Shown: piece by piece, positions 45,020 through 54,800 of the stretch
Position numbering within the stretch: the stretch's first letter is position 1
Layout of the letters: each line of letters begins with the position of its first letter
DNA from: Competibacter_A sp002352125
GTDB lineage: Bacteria; Pseudomonadota; Gammaproteobacteria; Competibacterales; Competibacteraceae
Direction of reading: 5' to 3'
NCBI GenBank assembly: GCA_035441325.1
Contig: DAOROA010000023.1
Location: forward strand, 5,510 to 69,509
DNA length: 64,000 nucleotides
Notes under the pieces: generated by a model
Databases searched by the model: none
The model's input: only the letters and a program-made list of their open reading frames with translations
What the model was told of the DNA's origin: nothing
Program-made: the position numbers and the translations under genes

Positions 45020-46306
45020 TCAAGGCAACTCCGGCAATGCCGAATCGTCGGACAGAGCCAGAATCGCGTCGATGAGCCGATCCGGATCGCGCACTCCACC
45101 GTAAGTCATCAACATCCGCGCCTTGGCGATCAGTTCGACCGGCGATAGCGCCGCCTCGGGATCGCCCTTGGCGTGGGTGCGTCGCACCGTCAACCGTTCG
45201 CCGCCGCGCACCGTCGCCGTCACCGCGCTACCCCAAGACTGCGGATAGGCCGAAGCGTAAGGCTCGGCCACCCGCACGGTCACTCGCTTCCGCAAATCTG
45301 CCAGCGCCTTTCGCTCCGGCTCGGCAAAAACGGCAAAATCCACGTTCTCGCGCGCCAAAGCCGCCACCACGCAATGTTGTAGCGAGAACTTGGCCTCGTA
45401 ATCGCTTTGCGGCTGCGGCCGGTCGCAAACCTCCAGCGCCGCCGGATACGTCTCCACTTCAACCTGCTCGATGGTGCCGGCCACGATGTGCTGGCGCAAC
45501 TCCTGCGCCGCATCGATCACCGGATGAGTATGGCGGCAAGAAGGCCAAGGTTTGACCGAAGTCCGCAGCAGTTGCCAAGGGCCGTCCGGATCGCGCGTCA
45601 CCGCGTCGGGATCGGCGTCGGGACAGGTGGCGGCAAACCAACCTTTGGAACCTTCCAAAATCGCCGGCGGCCCGGTAAAACCGAAGCGTGCCAAATCCGC
45701 CGCCAATACCCCCGCCTCCGCCGCTCGACCAGCATGCAGATGTTTGGTCATCGTTCCAGCCTCTAAAAATTGCCACAGCCCGGAGGATTGAGTGCCGGCA
45801 TTGCCCAGCGCATGGACCGTCGCCGCCGCATCGAGCTGCAACAGCGCCGCTGCTGCCATAGCCGAGCCATATGGCCCGCAAGTGGCGGTATTGTGCCAAA
45901 TTCGGTAATGGGCCGGTCCGACCGCCATGCCCACTCGGGTTGCCGCTTCGAATCCCCATAGCACGGCTTTGAGCATGGCGTGGCCGCGAATTCCTTCCCG
46001 CATCGCCACCGCCCAGGCTGCCGGTATCACCACGCAACCGGGATGCACTACCGAAGCGCGGTGCAAATCGTCGGTTTCCAAAATGTGGGTCAGCGACCCC
46101 AGCAAAAAAGCGCGGCGCGCGGCATCGATCACGGCGGTTTCGCCGGCCCAGCGCAACAGGATCGCGCCGGGCTCGCTCGCCCGGCCCGCGAACGCATTCG
46201 CGAGCGCGTCCAACGTCAACAGTGCCGCATGTTCCAGATCGGTGGCAGCGACCGGCTTGGTGGCGATCAGTTCGGTCAATCGTTGAGTCAACGTCGGGTT
46301 ACGCAT
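45020..46306 (-). CDS. MmgE/PrpD family protein
   Basis: The 428-residue protein belongs to the 2-methylcitrate dehydratase/cis-aconitate decarboxylase superfamily. Recognisable blocks are LLTLDALANAFAGR, SLTHILETDDLHRASVVHPGCVVIPAAW (residues about 70-97), LQLDAAATVHALGNAGTQSSGLWQF, TKHLHAGRAAEAGV and WPSCRHTHPVIDAA. No methylcitrate synthase or lyase is nearby, so the substrate is uncertain; a dehydratase or decarboxylase on a tricarboxylate-like acid is possible. I chose the ATG at 46306 with GAGGAG upstream, since the open frame beyond shows no homology. Confidence 0.86.
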   Translation of the reverse strand: MRNPTLTQRLTELIATKPVAATDLEHAALLTLDALANAFAGRASEPGAILLRWAGETAVIDAARRAFLLGSLTHILETDDLHRASVVHPGCVVIPAAWAVAMREGIRGHAMLKAVLWGFEAATRVGMAVGPAHYRIWHNTATCGPYGSAMAAAALLQLDAAATVHALGNAGTQSSGLWQFLEAGTMTKHLHAGRAAEAGVLAADLARFGFTGPPAILEGSKGWFAATCPDADPDAVTRDPDGPWQLLRTSVKPWPSCRHTHPVIDAAQELRQHIVAGTIEQVEVETYPAALEVCDRPQPQSDYEAKFSLQHCVVAALARENVDFAVFAEPERKALADLRKRVTVRVAEPYASAYPQSWGSAVTATVRGGERLTVRRTHAKGDPEAALSPVELIAKARMLMTYGGVRDPDRLIDAILALSDDSALPELP

Positions 46307-46382
46307 GGTTCTGTTCTCCTCTGGATCACGACAAAATACCGAAGACGGGCCGGATTCGGCGGGCCGTTTCCCTCGATTGCAG

Positions 46383-47381
46383 TTACCGCCCAAAACGTGC
46401 CGGTCGATCTTTCCAAGGCCGCTCGCACTCCACGAATTGTTGCCAGACTTCAGCGAACAGGCGTTCGTGGACATCCAGCCGGCAGCCGTACCAACCTTCG
46501 ATCACTTGCCGTGCAGCGGACGCCGACTTTAAGCCCGCCTCATCCAACAACCGGCGAGTGACCGCAACGTCGTTCATGACCCCCAGACAGTCCTGCAACT
46601 TGGCCAAGGTGCCCAGATAAGCTTTGGCCGTCGCCGCATGGTAGAGGCTGGCGAAAAAATCTTGCGCGTAGCGCAGTTCCTTGACGCGAATACGCAGCGC
46701 GTGCCGCCGTTCGGCAGACAGTTCGGAGAACGATTCGCCCCGTTCGACCACTCGCCGGTGGTCGCGTTCGAGCAGCGGCGCGGCGAAACTCGTCACCAGT
46801 TCCGCCAATCGTTCGCGCTGTTTGTCGCTGGAGCCATCCCGCCAAGCATGGCAGTTCAACCAATCGGCGAATCGTTGTAGCATGGCCGGATAACGAGGCT
46901 CGGCCAAAGCTTGCCGCAAGGCCCGATGGTGGGTTTGGCGGATAGCTTCAGCCTTGCTCCGAAACCAAACGAGACCGCGCTTGCGCGGGAAACGGCCGAA
47001 CACCGGCGACAACCCGTCCTCCAGAAACACGTCCCAGTCGCGGGCCGGTCCCAGAAACCCGTTCAGCCAACGAACGTCTTCGACCAGTTCGGCGCTCGCT
47101 TCGCGCGAAATCAGCGGCCGGAAAATCTTGAGGCCGGAGCGCAGCCGCCGGAACGCCACCCGCATCTGATGAATACCCTCGATCCCGCCGTTCAGCACCG
47201 CTGGCCGATTGGCCTCGGCGTGACGCAAACAGGCGCCGATCACAGCGACGAAGGCGTCTTCGCTGGTGGTATCGGCGTCGAAATGAAGGGGGCTGGCTTT
47301 GACGTGGGCAACAAGGGTATCGAGGTTCACGATGGCCGATAATCGAGAGAGTGCCTGTTCGCACCTAAAAGATTTTATCAT
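46383..47381 (-). CDS. CHAD domain protein
   Basis: The 332-residue, strongly basic, all-helical protein carries a CHAD domain. The family histidine/arginine blocks are present: GIEGIHQMRVAFRRLRSGLKIF near residue 68, FLGPARDWDVF, and ALRIRVKELRYAQDFF with LQDCLGVMNDVAVTRRLL. CHAD domains bind polyphosphate, which fits the ppk genes at 56-60 kb. The N-terminal CYTH partner domain is absent. The start is uncertain: ATG 47381 lacks a ribosome site, and GTG 47330 is an alternative. It diverges from the MFS gene. Confidence 0.87.
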   Translation of the reverse strand: MIKSFRCEQALSRLSAIVNLDTLVAHVKASPLHFDADTTSEDAFVAVIGACLRHAEANRPAVLNGGIEGIHQMRVAFRRLRSGLKIFRPLISREASAELVEDVRWLNGFLGPARDWDVFLEDGLSPVFGRFPRKRGLVWFRSKAEAIRQTHHRALRQALAEPRYPAMLQRFADWLNCHAWRDGSSDKQRERLAELVTSFAAPLLERDHRRVVERGESFSELSAERRHALRIRVKELRYAQDFFASLYHAATAKAYLGTLAKLQDCLGVMNDVAVTRRLLDEAGLKSASAARQVIEGWYGCRLDVHERLFAEVWQQFVECERPWKDRPARFGR

Positions 47382-47399
47382 TTGAGGAGTTAGCCGAAC

Positions 47400-47447
47400 A
47401 TGAAGATTCGTTGGCCTCGCATCGCCGGGGCGGGAAATCGCTCGTGA
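47400..47447 (+). CDS. Putative 15-codon leader peptide of the MFS gene
   Basis: GAGGAG at 47384-47389 precedes ATG 47400 at 10 bases. The frame (MKIRWPRIAGAGNRS) ends in a TGA that overlaps the GTG start of the MFS transporter (GTGA). The transporter GTG has no ribosome site of its own, so translation is probably coupled through this leader. Confidence 0.45.
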   Translation: MKIRWPRIAGAGNRS

Positions 47448-48697
47448 ACCGCTGCCAACCGGACATAGTTCTGCTGTTCGCCGCGCGCATGACCCGGCTG
47501 TTCGCGTACGGAGCTCTATCGGTCGTACTGGTGCTCTACCTGGCGGAGCTGGGTCTTAGCGAACCGCTGATCGGCGCGCTGCTCACCGCCACGCTGGCGG
47601 GAGACGCCGGCATTTCGCTGGCGATAACCACCACGGCGGATCGCCTGGGACGGCGGCGCATGTTGCTGTTGGGCGCGCTGCTGATGGCGGCGGCCGGCGT
47701 GGCGTTTTTGCTGACGCGCCAACCGGCGCTGTTGATCCTGGCCGCAATCGTCGGGGTCATCAGTCCCAGCGGCAACGAAATCGGCCCTTTTCTCTCCATC
47801 GAGCAGGCCGCTTTGGCGCAACTGTTGCCGAACGAGCAACGCACGCGGATTTTCGCTTGGTACAACCTGGCCGGATCTTTCACCACTGCGTTGGGGGCTT
47901 TGGGGGGCGGCTGGCTGGCGCAGGCCTTACAGGCGAACGGCATGGCGGCGCTGGATGCTTACCGGGCCATCTTGCTGGGCTATGCGCTCGGTGGCGGCGT
48001 GCTGATGTTGCTCTTCTTCGGCCTGTCTCCGCGCGTCGAGATCGCCCCGACGGCGCATCCTGCAACGACGCGGCGGCTGTTTGGGTTGCATCGGTCCAAG
48101 GCGGTGGTTCTGGCGCTGAGCGGCCTGTTCGCACTGGACGCCTTCGCCGGTGGTTTCGTGGTGCAAAGCTTGCTGGCTTATTGGTTCTATCTGCGTTTCG
48201 GAGCGGAACCCGGTCTGCTCGGCAGCATTTTTTTCGGGGCGAACCTCTTGGCGGGAATTTCCGCGCTGCTCGCCGCTCGCTTGGCCGCGCGGTTCGGACT
48301 GATCAACACGATGGTGTTCACCCACATTCCATCCAACGTCCTGCTGTGTCTGGTACCGCTGATGCCGACCCTGCCGCTGGCGACGGCGGTCATGCTGTTG
48401 CGTTTTAGCATTTCGCAGATGGATGTGCCGACTCGACAATCCTACACCGTCGCGGTGGTCGCGCCCGACGAACGCTCCGCCGCCGCCGGCATCACCAATA
48501 TCGCGCGCTCGATCGGCGCTGCCGCGTCGCCGTTTTTGAGCGGGTTGCTGCTGGCCAATCCGTTGCTGATGAACGCGCCGCTTTTTCTGGCCGGCGGCCT
48601 GAAAATCGCTTACGACCTGTTGCTGTACCGTCGTTTTCGCGCGCTCGAACCACCCGAAGAAAACCATGCCGCCGGACGCGGTCCGCGACGCCGCTAG
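47444..48697 (+). CDS. MFS transporter
   Basis: The 417-residue protein has twelve predicted membrane helices in two halves and the MFS loop motif DRLGRRRMLLLG after helix 2-3. The strongest family pattern is the single-domain drug/solute efflux type with the acidic NEQRTRIFAWYNLAGS segment and DVPTRQSYTVAVVAPDERS near helix 10. The substrate is unknown. I prefer GTG 47444 because it overlaps the leader stop codon. A TTG at 47411 opens the same frame, but its extra residues are not family-like. It is convergent with the large sensor kinase gene. Confidence 0.86.
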   Translation: MNRCQPDIVLLFAARMTRLFAYGALSVVLVLYLAELGLSEPLIGALLTATLAGDAGISLAITTTADRLGRRRMLLLGALLMAAAGVAFLLTRQPALLILAAIVGVISPSGNEIGPFLSIEQAALAQLLPNEQRTRIFAWYNLAGSFTTALGALGGGWLAQALQANGMAALDAYRAILLGYALGGGVLMLLFFGLSPRVEIAPTAHPATTRRLFGLHRSKAVVLALSGLFALDAFAGGFVVQSLLAYWFYLRFGAEPGLLGSIFFGANLLAGISALLAARLAARFGLINTMVFTHIPSNVLLCLVPLMPTLPLATAVMLLRFSISQMDVPTRQSYTVAVVAPDERSAAAGITNIARSIGAAASPFLSGLLLANPLLMNAPLFLAGGLKIAYDLLLYRRFRALEPPEENHAAGRGPRRR

Positions 48698-48839
48698 CGC
48701 CGGGAAGCACCGTTTCCCCAGCAACGCCGATCATCCACGGGTCAATTCTGGCCGCACGGCGCGGACTGCACGGCGTCACGCATACCCTTGCGCCTTCAGC
48801 GTAAGCGCGTCGGCTACGCCCCCTCGTCCCACGGGGTTC

Positions 48840-51800
48840 CTAGGGCTCGCCCAGCTCGAATCTGCCCGCGTATGCCTCGCGCAACACAACCAGGGCTCGT
48901 TCGTAATCGCAGACCTCGATCCGTCGTGCCAGCTCGTCCGTCGCCCTCTCGCCCAAAGCAGCCTGTAGCAGCGGAGCAGCTTGCCAAAATGCGTCGCCGG
49001 CACGGATGTCGTCTTCGGCCAATAGCGCGTCGAGTTCGGCCAGCGCAGCGCGAGCTTGCGGCCAATCCATTCCGGCGAGGGAGGCACCCGTTTCGACCGG
49101 CAACACCGCCCGCAAAGCGGTTACCAACGCGCACTGCGCGGCCTCGACCGCGACCGCCAGTCGCTCGATCTCGGTCACCGGCCACTCGTCGCGAATCGCT
49201 GCCTCCAGTTCGGTGGTCAGCGATTGCACCTGGATCGCGCCCAAAACGCCCGCCGCGCTGCGTAGGGAATGGACCCAGCGCCGGGCTGCGGCCCAGTCGC
49301 CGCTCGCCAAGCTGCGCCGCAGTTCGATCTCGTCGCCGGCGCGAGTTTCAACGAACTGCCGCAGTAACCGAGTGTAGGTATTTAACTGACCGCGCACCAG
49401 CTTGAGCCCCAAGCCAGGATCGAAACCGGGAATCGCGGCCAGCCGGGCCAGCAAGTCGGCGGCATTTTCCGCCACTAAAACGGCGGGATGCCGGGCGGTG
49501 GATACGGGAGTGGCGGCTCGATCCGGCAACCATTTCAGAAGCGTCGCAAACAGGATATCGGGGTCCACCGGTTTGCCGACGTGGTCGTTCATGCCCGCTT
49601 CCAAGCAGCGCCGTCGATCCTCGTCGAAGGCGTTGGCAGTCATCGCTACGATGGGGACACGCGCCTGGCCTGGCAGGGCGCGGATCGCCCGGGTCGCTTC
49701 CAATCCATCCAGCACCGGCATCTGCACGTCCATCAAAATCAGATCGTAGGCAGTTGCTCGCACCAGATCGACCGCCTCGGCACCGTGCTGCGCGAGATCA
49801 ACCTCGAAACCTACCTCTTGCAGCAAACTCAGCGCCACTTCCTGATTGATGGGATTGTCTTCCACCAGCAGCAGGCAGGCACCGCGATAGTGCCTCGCCA
49901 AAGTACGCTCGGCGGTGGATTCCGTCTCCGAAACAGTTGCCACTTCGTTACACTCCAGTGGTTGCGCCAAACCGATACCTTTGCCGAGACGGACGACGAA
50001 CCAAAAAGTGCTGCCGCGACCGGGTTCGCTCGCGACGCCCAGATCCCCACCCATCAGTTGCACCAGCCGCCGGTTGATGGCCAACCCCAATCCGGTGCCG
50101 CCGTACTGGCGAGTGGTGGAACTATCCGCCTGCTCGAAGTCCTCGAACAGCCGCGTTTGCTCTTCTGGCACGATACCGATGCCAGTATCTTGTACCTCGA
50201 AACGCGCCAACCAATCGGTTGCGGTTTCCTCCAGGACTTTGGCCCGCAGCGCGATGAAACCGCGCTCGGTGAACTTGACGGCGTTGCCGGCATAGTTGAG
50301 CAGAATCTGCCCCAGCCGCAAGGAATCGCCGCGCAGCACGCTCGCGAGCGCCGGGTCGATGTCGGCGACGACCTCCAAGCCTTTGGCTCGCGCTTTCCCG
50401 CCGATCAGGGCGAGCACCTGATCGAAAATCCGGGCGAGCACGAAATCGGATTGTTTGAGTTGGAGCCGGCCTGCTTCGATTTTGGAAATGTCCAAAATAT
50501 CGTTGACAACTCCTAGCAGGTGATGGGCCGCACCGTCGATCTTGTCCAATTGCTCCCGCAGCTTGGGATCGCTCGCCCCACGCCGCACCAGGTGGGTCAT
50601 TCCGACGATGGCGTTGAGCGGCGTGCGAATTTCGTGGCTCATGTTGGCCAGAAACGCGCTTTTGGCCCGGCTGGCCTGCTCCGCCGCTTCCTTGGCGGTG
50701 GCCAGGGTGGCTTCGGCGCGGCGCCGCATCACGATGCGCCAGAGATCGTTGCCGATCAGTTGCAGCTCGTGCTTGTCCGACTGATCGTAATCGGTCGGCT
50801 TGTTGCCAACGCCGAGCAGCACCCGAACCTTATCTCCTTCCACGACCGGCACGCCCAGGTGGCGGACCAGATGGGCGTGGCCCATCGGATAGCCCCGGCG
50901 GTCGGGCAGGTTCTGGTAGTCGTTGTGGACGACCGGGCGCCGCGACCGCGCCGTGTCGGCCCAAACCCCGGCCAGCGAAATCGGGTAGTGGTTTTCGTGG
51001 ACGGTGGTGCAATACTGCAAGGTATCGGCCGACCAGGTGCAAAGCTGGATGGTTTCCTGGTCGTCGTTGACGAAATGCAGGTAGCCGATCTCGCTGCCGG
51101 TCAGGCGCACGGCTTCTTCGATGCCCCGCTGCAACAGTTCGCGCTCGTCCATTTGATCGGACTGCTGGCTCATCTCGAACATCGCCTTCAGCCGCATGTC
51201 GCTGATCAGCAATTGCCGGTTGGCGGCTTCCAGTTCCGCCGTGCGCTCGGCCACCAGCTCTTCCAGATGGTGACGGTGCTGATCCAGTTCGGCCGCCGCT
51301 CGCTTGCGCTCGGTGATATCCAAGCAATAACCGATATAGCCGTCGAATTCTCCTTCGCCGGAATGGAGCGGAATACCGTAGTCCACGATCCAGCGGTAGC
51401 TGCCGTCGCGATACCGCAACCGATATTCCATTTCGAAAGGGCGGCGCCCGTGGAAGGCGTCGAGGTAGCAGTCGAGGCAGCGATGAAAATCATCGGGGTG
51501 AACGCCCTCGGTCCAGCCATCTCCCCGCTCCTGTTCTATGGTGCGGCCGGTGAACGCCAGCCAGGTGGCGTTAAACCAATCGCACTTGGCATCGATGCCC
51601 GCACGCCAGACCAGAACGGGGGCCTTGTCGAGCAACGCGGCTTGCAGTTCGTAAGCCCTGCGCAATTCCTGCTCGGCCCGCTTGCGCTCGGTGATGTCTT
51701 GCACGGTACCGACGGCGGATACAGCCGCGCCGGTGGTATCACGGACAATCTCGGCGCGCTCGCGCACCCATAGAATCCCGCTGCCGACGACGATACGGTG

Positions 51801-54800
51801 TTCGATATCGTAAGTCGCACCGGCTATCGCGGCATCCCACACCGCCAGTACCCGCGCCCGGTCTTCCTCGTGGATACGGGTAGCAAACGTATCGAGCGTA
51901 ACCGGCGAATCGGGCGGCAAACCGAACAGGCGATAGGTTTCCCGCGACCAAGTCAGACAGCCGTTGGAAATGTCCAGGCTCCAGCTACCGACCCGCGCGA
52001 TGGCCTGGGCCTTGTTGAGGGAGTCCTCGCTCGCGAGCAGCGCCGCTTCTGCCACCTTGCGCTCGGTGATGTCGCTCCAGACCGCGAGAATCTGTTCCCG
52101 TCCCCGAAAATCGATCAGGCGCAGCGCGACCAGGCTATCGATCACGCTGCCATCCTGCCGCCGGTACTGGTTCTCCAAGGTAAGCGCGCCCGTCGCGCGC
52201 AGCATCGCCAGGTTATCCCGAAACATCCGCTCGAAAACGTCGGCCGGCGACGCCTGGATATCCGGCAGCCGCAACCGGGAAAACTCCGCTTCGCCGTAAC
52301 CGAGCAGGACGTGGGAAACCCGATTGGATCGGACGAAGCGCAAAGTCTCCACGTCCACCAGATCGATGCCAACGCTGGCTTGGTCGAAAATGGCCGCCAA
52401 CAGGGCTTCGCGCTCTTCCAGAGCGCGTTGCTGGGCTTTGCGGCCGCTGATGTCGCGCGTGATAGTGACGAAAACGCTGCGCCCGCTGATACGGGCACCT
52501 CTGGCGCTCACCTCGGCATCGTACAGCGTGCCGTCCTTGCGGCGATGGCGGGTTTCGAACGTGGCGTTGATCGCGAGGACATCGGTGAACCCGGCACGGA
52601 TGTCCGCCTCGGTCATGTTCGCATCCACGTCCCAGGAATAGAGGTCGCGCATTGCTTCCGGTTCGTAGCCCATCATCTCGGCAAAGCGCCGGTTGGCTTC
52701 GACGATTCGGTGGTTCTGGTCGAAAATGGCGATACCATCGCCGGAGTGCTCGATCAACGCCCGGCGCCATTCGGCTTCGTTTGCCAACGCCATCCGGCCC
52801 GCTTTCTCGGCGCCGACGTCGCGCCAAACGGCCACGCAATAATCCCGCCCGTGCAGGTGAATGACCTGAACGTTGACCTGGACATCGAGGATGCCGCCGT
52901 CCTTGCGGCGGAACTGGCTGTCAAAACGGGCGTTGCCCACCGCCCGGACTTTCGCCACATGCGCGCGCAAACCGATTTCATCCAGGTCAACCCGAATATC
53001 CGACAGGGAAAACCCCAATATTTCCTCGCGGTCGTAGCCCAGCATTCGACAAGCCGCGTCGTTCACCTCGACGAAGCGCAGAGTTTCCACATCCACCAGT
53101 TCGATGCCATCCCCCGCCTGATCGACGATGGCGCGATAGAGTTCTTCGCGCTCGCGCAACGCCTCGGCCGCGCGACGTTGCTCGGTGATGTCGTACCAAA
53201 TCCCCACGAGATACTTCCGGCCTCGAATCTCGACGACCCGATTGGCGACGCGCGCCCAGCGGACATCGCCGTTCTTGCAGCGTTGCACGTTCTCGAAACT
53301 GCCCACACCTTGATCGAGGATGGCTCTCGTCCGCTCGGCCAATTGCGCCGGGGTCAAGCTTCCCTGAATGTCGTTGAGGGTGAGCCGGGCAAACTCCTCG
53401 CGGGGGTAGCCAAGCCCGCGGCAGGCCGCTTCGTTGAACTCGGCAAAACGTAGCGTTTCGGCGTCGATCAATACGATGCCGTTAGCGGCCTGATTGAAAA
53501 TGGCGCTGTAGATCTCCTCCCGTTCTCGCAGCGATTCCTGCGCCGCCCTCATCGCCGTGATATCGCGAGCGATACCGAGTACGCCAACGAGGCTTCCGTC
53601 GGCATCGCGCATGGGCGTCTTGATGGTTTCGAACAGGCCGTGATAACCGTCGGCGGCAAAAGTGAGCCATTCTTCGTTGACGCGCGGCCCGCCAGCCGCA
53701 ACGGCGGCCCGGTCGTTCGCCCGGAAAAAATCGGCCAATTCCGGATCGACGAAGTCGTAGTCGACCTTGCCGACGATCATCGATTCGCTGGCTCCATACA
53801 AGCGCTCGAAGGTCGGGTTGCACAGCAGATAGACTCCATCGGGATCCTTTAGCCAAACCAGATCGGGAATGGTCCGTATCAGCGTTTGCAACCAAGCGCG
53901 TTCGATTTCTAAAGTGCGTTGCGTTTTTCTTTCTTCCGTGATATCGCGGAAATTCCAGAGGCGCGCTTGCTGATGATCCAGATATAGTGGCTGGCTGAGC
54001 CGTTCGAAGATCCGGCCATCCTTGAATCGCAAAATGTCCCGATGGATTTCGTCTGTCCGATAGAGCCGCCGCACGTCCTGCGCGAAGCTTTCGGGATCGG
54101 ATAACTGATCGAGCACGTAGTCGAGCAACTGCTCGTCCTGTCCGGAGCCGATCAATTCGTTCGGTATCCGCCACAATTCCTGGAAGCGGCGGTTGGCGGT
54201 TAACACCGAACCGCTCTGGTCGACCACCAGGATGCCGTCGGCAGTGGAGTCCAGCGTGGCGCGTAAAAGAGTCTCGCTGCGTCGCAACGCTTCGTGCTGG
54301 CGCGTTTGCACCGTGATATCGCGCGACACCCCAATGATCGCTGGCCGGCCGTTCCAGCAACCCATCACCATGCGGGTATCCACCAGGGCGCGCCCGCCGC
54401 CGGCTTTCAACAACGGCAGCGCACAACTCGCGCAGATTCCCGCCCCCATCTCGGCGATCACGCGCCGGGCTGCGTCGTGGGCCTCGGGCGGATGAACGGC
54501 CCAGACTGGCTGGCCGAGCAAAGTATCGTCGTAGCCTAGCCTTTCCGCCACGGCTGGGTTGTAGTGCAAGATACGGCCATCCAAGTCGAGCACGAACAGA
54601 TAATCGATGATGGCTTCGAACAAGCCTTCCAGGTTTCGCCGCTGCTCGGCGGTTTCTTCCTGGGCCAACAAACGCTCCAAAGCTTGCGCGAATTGGCGAA
54701 CCAGCGTTTCCAGGGCGGTGACAGCCAACGGCCCGATCATCCCGACTTGCTTGCTGGCCAGATTGAGGCAGGCAAGGGGTTCGCCGCCGACATGGATCGG

